64,000 nt of DNA, taken from the NCBI RefSeq assembly GCF_014692525.1, contig NZ_JACNYL010000003.1, positions 744,001-808,000 of the forward strand. The letters run 5' to 3'. The DNA comes from Sphingobacterium chuzhouense (lineage in GTDB: Bacteria > Bacteroidota > Bacteroidia > Sphingobacteriales > Sphingobacteriaceae). Made by a program: the position numbers and the translations under genes. The notes beneath the pieces were generated by a model that saw only the letters and a program-made list of their open reading frames with translations, had not been told where the DNA came from and ran no database searches. Positions 58,554 to 64,000 of this stretch are shown here, piece by piece (the first letter of the stretch is position 1; each line of letters opens with the position of its first letter).

Positions 58554-58985
58554 ATGTCAAGAAATCAACTTACATTCAAGAAAAAAGAACTTGCTAAAAA
58601 ACAGCAACAGAAAAAAAAAGAAAAACAAGAAAGAAGAGAACTAAACAAATCCTCGAACAACAAAGGTAAAGCATTAGAAGAAATGTTTGCCTATGTAGAT
58701 GAATTCGGCAATCTTTCCGATACGCCACCAACACAACCTTACAAGTTTAAAGAAGAAGACTTAATTCGTCCTGCAGATACAGAAGACGAATATCTTTATG
58801 GTAAAGTTTCTTATTACAACGAAGTTGGCCACTATGGTTTTATTCGTGACAACCTAAGCAAAGAAACAGTTTATTTTAACGATAAGCTGGCTGGTATGGT
58901 CTTAGCCGTAAATCAAAAAGTAAAATATAAATATATTCGTACGAAACAGGGAAACCAAGTTTCAGAAATAGAACTACAACCTTAA
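58554..58985 (+). CDS. Cold-shock-domain-like protein with basic N-terminal tail
   Basis: 143-residue protein. The N-terminal 40 residues are strongly basic and low in complexity (LTFKKKELAKKQQQKKKEKQ). A linker (MFAYVDEFGNLSDTPP) leads to a cold-shock-like OB fold at about 82-140: YGKVSYYNEVGHYGFIRDNL with the RNP1-like HYGFI, and SKETVYFNDKLAG with a Val-Tyr-Phe RNP2-like strand. This arrangement is common in Bacteroidetes and probably binds RNA. A perfect hairpin terminator (59003-59033) follows, facing the cspA-like gene that converges. Confidence 0.85.
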   Translation: MSRNQLTFKKKELAKKQQQKKKEKQERRELNKSSNNKGKALEEMFAYVDEFGNLSDTPPTQPYKFKEEDLIRPADTEDEYLYGKVSYYNEVGHYGFIRDNLSKETVYFNDKLAGMVLAVNQKVKYKYIRTKQGNQVSEIELQP

Positions 58986-59002
58986 TCTTTAGGGTAAAAC
59001 AG

Positions 59003-59033
59003 AAAATGGCGGGCTAAAAAGCCCGCCATTTTT
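59003..59033. terminator. Bidirectional terminator
   Basis: AAAATGGCGGGCT and AGCCCGCCATTTTT form a strong GC-rich stem between the cold-shock-domain-like gene and the converging cspA-like gene. Confidence 0.92.
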
Positions 59034-59076
59034 AATATGAAGTAGCCTAACCTCATAGAGTTAGACTATTCCATCA

Positions 59077-59271
59077 TTATCTCGCTACGCGAACGTTCAC
59101 CGCGTTAAGCCCTTTTTTACCTTGCTCAACATCGAATGTTACGCTATCGTTCTCACGTACGTCACTTACTAAACCTGTTGAATGTACAAAGATGTCCTGA
59201 CCACCGTTACTTGGTGTAATAAAACCGAAACCCTTGGTAACGTTAAAGAATTTTACTGTTCCTTCTTGCAT
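59077..59271 (-). CDS. Cold-shock protein (CspA family)
   Basis: 64-residue single cold-shock domain. MQEGTVKFFNVTKGFGFITP holds RNP1 (KGFGFI) and GGQDIFVHSTGLVSDVREND holds RNP2 (DIFVH). The protein binds single-stranded RNA and melts secondary structure. It starts four bases after the stop of the DEAD-box helicase gene on the same strand, so the two are cotranscribed, fitting a joint role in RNA remodelling in the cold. Confidence 0.96.
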   Translation of the reverse strand: MQEGTVKFFNVTKGFGFITPSNGGQDIFVHSTGLVSDVRENDSVTFDVEQGKKGLNAVNVRVAR

Positions 59272-59275
59272 TGTA

Positions 59276-60415
59276 TTAATTGTTTATTGATAAATTATTA
59301 TTTCTTTTTTCAGTTATCGGTAATTGAAAACCGATTAATTTTTGAATTTTTAAAAGTGTCGGCTTTTCCTCCTCACTACATAGGGAAAGTGCTTTTCCTT
59401 CCTTTCCAGCTCTTCCTGTACGACCGATACGATGTACGTAAGTTTCAGAATCGACAGGCAGATCATAATTGATAACAAATGGAAGCTCTTGGATATCAAT
59501 TCCTCTAGCCGCAATATCGGTAGCGATTAATATATTGACACCACCGTTTTTGAAAGATGATAACGCCTTCTGTCGAGCTGTTTGTGATTTATTCCCATGA
59601 ATACTAGCCGCAGCTATTCCCCCTCTACCCAATATTCTGACCAATCGATCCGCACCGTGTTTTGTACGCGTAAAAATCAAAGTCTGTGTCACGTTTCCAC
59701 CTCGTAGTACCTCCGCCAAAAAAGCCGCCTTATCCTTCTTTTCAACAAATGAAACAGATTGTACAATTTTCTCTGCTGTAGATGATACTGGAGAAACATT
59801 GATTTCCGCTGGATTATTTAAGATGGTATTAGCAAATTTTCTGATTTCTTTCGGCATGGTCGCAGAAAAGAATAAAGTCTGACGTTTTTGAGGAATAAAT
59901 TTTAAAATACGCTTTATATCGTGTACAAAACCCATATCCAGCATACTATCCGCCTCATCCAATATCAGCACTTTAATTTGATTAAGACTCACATGACCCT
60001 GGTTAATCAAATCCATCAATCTGCCCGGCGTAGCAACCAGTATATCGACCCCTTTGCGTAATCGTTCCACTTGAGCAACTTGGGAAACACCTCCATAGAT
60101 TGCCAAGCGATTTATACGGATATTCTTACTATATTGTGCGACACTTTGGTCAATTTGTATAGCCAACTCTCTTGTTGGAACAAGCACCAATGCTCGCGGC
60201 GCATTGTATTTCTTAGTATCTAATGTTAATGACTGAAGAACTGGCAAAGCAAAAGCTGCTGTTTTTCCGGTTCCTGTTTGAGCGCAACCGATTATATCTC
60301 TGCCCTCCAATATAAGAGGTATAGCTTGTTTTTGTATCTGTGTAGCCGCTGAATAACCGATATCATTGACTGCCCTTATAATAGGATCTATTATCCCGAA
60401 GTTATTAAAACTCAT
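59276..60415 (-). CDS. DEAD-box RNA helicase (RhlE-like)
   Basis: 379-residue DEAD-box helicase. Motifs in order: Q motif GYSAATQIQKQAIPLI, Walker A AQTGTGKTAAFALPVL, PTRELAIQ, TPGRLMDLI, LILDEADSMLDMGFV, FFSATMPKEI, and in domain 2 TLIFTRTKHGADRLV, IATDIAARGIDIQELPFVIN and YVHRIGRTGRAGKEG. The short C terminus, without a basic tail or RRM, is like RhlE rather than DbpA or DeaD. It is followed by a CspA-family gene. Confidence 0.95.
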   Translation of the reverse strand: MSFNNFGIIDPIIRAVNDIGYSAATQIQKQAIPLILEGRDIIGCAQTGTGKTAAFALPVLQSLTLDTKKYNAPRALVLVPTRELAIQIDQSVAQYSKNIRINRLAIYGGVSQVAQVERLRKGVDILVATPGRLMDLINQGHVSLNQIKVLILDEADSMLDMGFVHDIKRILKFIPQKRQTLFFSATMPKEIRKFANTILNNPAEINVSPVSSTAEKIVQSVSFVEKKDKAAFLAEVLRGGNVTQTLIFTRTKHGADRLVRILGRGGIAAASIHGNKSQTARQKALSSFKNGGVNILIATDIAARGIDIQELPFVINYDLPVDSETYVHRIGRTGRAGKEGKALSLCSEEEKPTLLKIQKLIGFQLPITEKRNNNLSINN

Positions 60416-60787
60416 TTTTTTTTTTATTATGATTGAATTCCATACATCACTTAAAAGTTTGACGGATTATCAATCGCATATCCCGACAAGGCATTGCGTG
60501 TTCTCAGTAGAACAATGCATTTTGTTTGTTAGCAGTAATATATCGAGATGTTCAGATCGGAGGGTTTCAACGCCAATCAGCACGAATGCTGTCTATATTT
60601 ATGTTAACTTAAATGGCAACTGAAAAAGCTGAAACTGATAACGAAAGTTAAACTAAACGGAATCAGAAAGAGCGTAGGCAGAGCCTTGTGTTGTCAAAGG
60701 TAATGCTAATTATTTGTAAATAAAAGACTTTTCGTTATTTTTTGAACTATGGATTATCAATATATACCTGTTGCACTATCAAACTTA
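60416..60787. other. Intergenic stretch upstream of the helicase gene
   Basis: The 371 bases between the helicase start and the desaturase stop hold no supported gene. They must contain the helicase-cspA promoter and possibly a long leader, which is common for cold-induced genes. No riboswitch or strong hairpin was recognised. Confidence 0.4.
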
Positions 60788-61849
60788 CTATCTGGACATC
60801 GCCTGAATAACCTTGACATGTGACATAAAAGCTTGCCTAAAAGACTTGAATTCGAGATATTGAATATTGTATTCTTTACAGGTTTGCTGCACAATTTTAT
60901 TGATGGCAGGATAGTGCACATGACTTATCCGGGGAAAAAGGTGATGTTCCACTTGAAAGTTAAGTCCTCCTAATAACCATGTCAACACGTTGTTCTTCGT
61001 AGCAAAATTGGCCGTTGATTGAATCTGATGAACCATCCACTCCTCTTCCACCTTCGATTCATCTATCGTCTTGAACTCTGTTCCAGATACAACATGGGCT
61101 AATTGAAACACCGTTGCCAAACTGATACCACAGACAGCACCAGCAATCCCCCATCCAATCAATGTAGGTAACCAACCGACATATATAATAGGCACTAGGA
61201 CAAATGCAGTAAAATGTAATATCTTACTTGTCCAAAAGATCACTCTTTCACGAAGTGGGAAATGAAATTTATCTGAAGTTACTCCCATCCTCTGCCTAAA
61301 ATACTTTTCATAATCCTGATAAAATATCCAAGCTAAATAGGAAACACCATATAATACGATAAAATAAAACGATTGGTAACGGTGGTGTTTTTTTAATTGC
61401 TGGTCGTGGTGAATCCGCATAAATTTCACCTCGATATCGTGGTCTTCACCATCGATATTGGTATAGGTATGATGCGCGATGTTATGTTTAAGCTTCCAGA
61501 AATAAATATTGCCTCCCAACAAGTTTAATGTATAGGAAAGCACGGTATTTAATTTTTTGTTATCCGAGAATGAATCGTGACCTGCATCGTGCATAATATT
61601 GAAACCAATAGCGGCAAGATTGCCTCCGAATAATGCACAGAGCACAATACTTATAGCCCAATGGGGCTGTACAAAAACTAAAATCGCATACAACAAAGCA
61701 AAGGAAGTCAGCAGCACGGCTGCCTTAATAAATATCCTTCTATTTCCGGTCTTCTTTCTATATGTACTCTTGAAATAATCGTTAATTTTAAATTTAAGGG
61801 ATTTGGAGAACAATGTATTGACATTGTTAAACTTAATGGATGAGCTCAT
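60788..61849 (-). CDS. Membrane fatty-acid desaturase
   Basis: 353-residue integral-membrane desaturase with the three His boxes: HDAGHD (in FNIMHDAGHDSFSDNKKLN), HNIAHH (in WKLKHNIAHHTYTNIDGEDH) and the distal QVEHH (in LLGGLNFQVEHHLFPRISHV). Four membrane helices flank them. The box spacing and VEHH form match front-end or linoleoyl-CoA-type desaturases (cd03506 type) that act on acyl chains in lipids. It lacks an N-terminal cytochrome b5 domain. It likely adapts membrane fluidity, fitting the cold-shock genes nearby (inference). Confidence 0.9.
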   Translation of the reverse strand: MSSSIKFNNVNTLFSKSLKFKINDYFKSTYRKKTGNRRIFIKAAVLLTSFALLYAILVFVQPHWAISIVLCALFGGNLAAIGFNIMHDAGHDSFSDNKKLNTVLSYTLNLLGGNIYFWKLKHNIAHHTYTNIDGEDHDIEVKFMRIHHDQQLKKHHRYQSFYFIVLYGVSYLAWIFYQDYEKYFRQRMGVTSDKFHFPLRERVIFWTSKILHFTAFVLVPIIYVGWLPTLIGWGIAGAVCGISLATVFQLAHVVSGTEFKTIDESKVEEEWMVHQIQSTANFATKNNVLTWLLGGLNFQVEHHLFPRISHVHYPAINKIVQQTCKEYNIQYLEFKSFRQAFMSHVKVIQAMSR

Positions 61850-62098
61850 TGGATCTTGTAAAAGTGGTATTGTATTTTGTTGTCTTTTAATATCTAGTCT
61901 ATGGCTAGTATTTTTTTGTAAATATAAGCGTTAAATTTTAACAACCTATTTAGCCGACAGTTAAATGAATGTTAAATAGTAGATTTCCATTGCAAAATGT
62001 TAAAATTTGTTAATACACTCAACTTCATGTAACATCAGGTAAATATAGACGTTATATAAGTAATTCATAATTTAGGTTAATAATTGGTTAGTTAGTGA

Positions 62099-62127
62099 AA
62101 ATCCCGGAGCTCCCCGCTTCGGGATTT
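62099..62127 (+). terminator. Plus-strand terminator with no recognised upstream gene
   Basis: AAATCCCG (62099-62106) pairs with CGGGATTT (62120-62127), with inner AGC/GCT pairs, then CTTTTTG follows. The nearest plus-strand gene is 3 kb away, so it may end a small RNA. Confidence 0.7.
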
Positions 62128-62164
62128 CTTTTTGTAATAATTTCTAAATTTTCTATAAAAAGCA

Positions 62165-62193
62165 AAAGGGTTCAGATAAAATCTGAACCCTTT
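62165..62193 (-). terminator. Terminator, probably of the minus-strand antiporter/hypothetical genes
   Basis: AAAGGGTTCAGAT and ATCTGAACCCTTT form a perfect 13-base stem with a 3-base loop. On the minus strand it is followed by TGCTTTTTATAG, so it would end transcription from the 62393-64000 genes. Confidence 0.75.
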
Positions 62194-62392
62194 CTTACTT
62201 CTTTACTTCGTATCTTTTTTTTCCGTTTCTATGTTTCTTTTTTCGAATAAACCCTTTGCTTATTCTTTGCAGATACATTCCATAAAGAAGCGTTTATTTT
62301 AAACATGATCTCTTTACAAGAGATTTTATTTTTGCTTCTCTTTATATTATAACGTTTGCATATATAATATATTGTATAAAAATTATATTTTT

Positions 62393-62611
62393 TTATTCTT
62401 CATAAAGGCGTTCTAATAAAAAACCTTCTTCCTGTAATGTAAATACAATATCAAAAGCTCGGATATTGACTGCCTTTACACACAATAAGATCCCATTAAG
62501 ACGTTTCGTAATCCGCCAATCACTGATATTCGGAATCTTTTTTATACAATCTTCTAGTTTTCTCAATTGAGAATCCTCTGTCACTAACGCTTCGAATTTA
62601 AAATTTTCCAT
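62393..62611 (-). CDS. Small hypothetical protein
   Basis: 72-residue protein, MENFKFEALVTEDSQLRKLE to TLQEEGFLLERLYEE. I do not recognise a family. The order beta-helix-beta-beta-helix (FKFEALV, SQLRKLEDCIKKI, SDWRITKRLNGILLCVKAV, AFDIVFTLQEEGF) resembles a ferredoxin-like ACT or HMA fold, without a CxxC metal motif. It follows the antiporter gene by 30 bases on the same strand and may be cotranscribed; a regulatory or accessory role is speculation. Confidence 0.55.
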   Translation of the reverse strand: MENFKFEALVTEDSQLRKLEDCIKKIPNISDWRITKRLNGILLCVKAVNIRAFDIVFTLQEEGFLLERLYEE

Positions 62612-62641
62612 GGCACTATCGTTTTATGGGGTTAATAAAAA

Positions 62642-64000
62642 TTACGCCTTCAATATTAAAGCGCTTGGTATATCCTTCAACCATTCTTCATTTTTCTGCA
62701 ATAGGTATTTCCACGTCGCCAGACTGCTGAGCATTAATTCAAAAGATTGCAGCTCTGCCGTAGTACCTGACATTTCATATCGTACTTCGATATGGTTCGG
62801 AGCTGCATAGTCTATAGACCGGACAGCCTCTTTAAGTTCTAACGACGATTTGATCGTCTCGTTAAGATCCCAAATGGTGATATGAACACCGCTGTTTTGA
62901 ATAAATTTGTGAATATACACCAATAAGAAGCTATCACTTAAGGAATCAATAGGCACCAATATACGATTGATATCGGTAGGTAATCCTTTATCTATTAAAA
63001 TACCATACGGTATATTCACCGTTTTCAGGAGATTTTTTGTCCGATCGTCGAAAAAGTCACTTACAAAGATGTTCTCCTTTCCGGTCAATGTCCCATATAG
63101 CTTTTCTGGATTGATCATTTTACTGGTAAAGCCAAGAATTTTACCCAATAACGTACCCTCGTACACCGATTGACCGATTCCTGTCAACAGGAGATCATAA
63201 TCATCTGTATTCGCTATTTGTGCAATATCTTCTTCGATATCATCTGTTCCCCTGAATATTGGGCGATAAGGCTGATTCAACAATGTACTTTCCTGATCAA
63301 GATCTGTAAAATTCTCCCTTTCATATTCTTCTAAATTAAATTGGTTCAATTCATTGCCAGGAGATAGATGCAGGGCGGAGATCGTTGAGTTATCGATAGA
63401 TTTCTTCGTTAATATATGTGCTAACCTCAAAAGAATCTTGCCTGTATTGGGATTACCAAAAGAGATCAATATGTTATATTTATTTTTTTTGGGAACACCT
63501 TTATCTTCTGCCTCTTTTTCTGGTTTAAAATAACGATTGATGAAGTCTAAAGCTGGCCCCGTCATAAAAGTTGTCAGGAGCGCCATCAATACTAATATAG
63601 CAAACATTTCATCGGTCAAGACTCCCAAATCATACCCAATATTTAATGCCACCAGTTCCATCAATCCGCGCGTGTTCATCAACGCCCCTATTGTGAGACT
63701 ACTATGCCAATTCTGACCAACAAACTTGGCAGAAAGGGCACTTCCTACGAATTTACCTACAACCGCAATCACGATTACCAAAATACAGATCTGCCAGAGC
63801 CCCGGCTCATTCAATAACCCAATCTGGGTTCTTAAGCCTGTAAACACAAAAAACAATGGAAGTAGCAATACCTGTGATACGTCTTCCACTTTTTCTATAA
63901 AGATATTTCGGAAGCTCACATTTGCCGGCATAATAACTCCTGCCATAAAGGCACCAAATAACGCATGTATACCGATAATCTCCGTTGTCCATGATGAAAT
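62642..64000 (-). CDS. CPA2-type cation:proton antiporter with C-terminal USP-like domain (partial)
   Basis: The frame enters from the right edge (HALFGAFMAGVIMPAN at the border) and spans 452 residues here. The membrane part shows VLLLPLFFVFTGLRTQIGLL, SLTIGALMNTRGLMELVALN and IGYDLGVLTDEMFAILVLMA with LLTTFMTGPALDFI, all typical of the CPA2 exchanger domain. The C-terminal 230 residues (NILISFGNPNTGKILLRLAH, VPIDSLSDSFLLVYIHKFI) look like a universal-stress-protein-type domain, as in Bacteroidetes antiporters. It exchanges Na+ or K+ for protons. The start is outside the window. Confidence 0.9.
   Translation of the reverse strand: MSSWTTEIIGIHALFGAFMAGVIMPANVSFRNIFIEKVEDVSQVLLLPLFFVFTGLRTQIGLLNEPGLWQICILVIVIAVVGKFVGSALSAKFVGQNWHSSLTIGALMNTRGLMELVALNIGYDLGVLTDEMFAILVLMALLTTFMTGPALDFINRYFKPEKEAEDKGVPKKNKYNILISFGNPNTGKILLRLAHILTKKSIDNSTISALHLSPGNELNQFNLEEYERENFTDLDQESTLLNQPYRPIFRGTDDIEEDIAQIANTDDYDLLLTGIGQSVYEGTLLGKILGFTSKMINPEKLYGTLTGKENIFVSDFFDDRTKNLLKTVNIPYGILIDKGLPTDINRILVPIDSLSDSFLLVYIHKFIQNSGVHITIWDLNETIKSSLELKEAVRSIDYAAPNHIEVRYEMSGTTAELQSFELMLSSLATWKYLLQKNEEWLKDIPSALILKA

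Larger units (their letters stand above)
61850..62392. other. 543-base gene-free interval with two terminator hairpins
   Basis: No protein gene is supported. The hairpins at 62099-62127 and 62165-62193 point in opposite directions. The first has its T-run on the plus strand, although no plus-strand gene lies upstream within this interval, so a small plus-strand RNA is possible between about 61.9 and 62.13 kb. The region right of 62200 is A/T-rich without features. Confidence 0.5.

Overview
This is a chromosomal window from a Bacteroidetes bacterium, most likely a Sphingobacteriaceae member (inference). The clues are the TAnnTTTG-type -7 boxes, few purine-rich ribosome sites, many Bacteroidetes-typical families (DUF4199, LytS/LytTR pairs, TPR pairs, DUF4139), a FeoB-associated small Cys protein and an acidic-tailed GyrA. 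I see no rRNA operon, CRISPR array, intact insertion sequence or phage.

Bases 1-28.8 kb are accessory and reshuffled. They hold stress and detoxification genes: an ArsR/SRPBCC/DoxX operon, an L,D-transpeptidase homologue whose catalytic Cys is Ser, a second-type methionine aminopeptidase next to NhaA, a LytS/LytTR pair, an ECF42-type sigma factor with its YCII partner, an OmpA lipoprotein and an Acr3-like carrier. An ECF41-type sigma operon (sigma, azoreductase, NTF2-fold protein) follows, then a run of small redox or electrophile enzymes (carboxymuconolactone decarboxylase family, monooxygenase-fold, DinB, DoxX, reductase, Old Yellow Enzyme, RidA-like) under AraC and Crp/Fnr regulators. The stretch is littered with gene remnants too short for ordinary calling: two DUF1348 fragments, a LysE-like tail, a cupin tail, an SDR tail and a serine-recombinase tail. 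Three hairpin scars resembling tRNA 3' ends, at 8.2, 16.6 and 28.7 kb, divide it. The last abuts an intact tRNA-Lys, so I read the stretch as an old, decayed integration region.

From 28.9 kb the window is core genome: lysC-lysA, serC-serA, gyrA, two TPR proteins, the rpsF-rpsR-rplI ribosomal operon, glmM, a PAP2-ZIP pair, the feoA-feoB iron(II) uptake operon with its small Cys-rich partner, a DUF4139 surface protein, an amino-acid permease, rluD, an N-acetylhexosamine-kinase-like gene, a CNNM/CBS protein, a GH25 lysozyme, tRNA-Ser, a cold-shock cluster with a DEAD-box helicase, a fatty-acid desaturase, and a CPA2-type antiporter running off the right edge.

The most unusual signals are not ordinary genes. 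They are a 21-bp-periodic array at 58.11-58.40 kb that reads as KRGHVLY-like heptads across stop codons, a two-copy hairpin element in front of ridA-like and lysC, a nested palindrome at 3.13-3.23 kb, and an operator pair wrapped around the arsR-type promoter.
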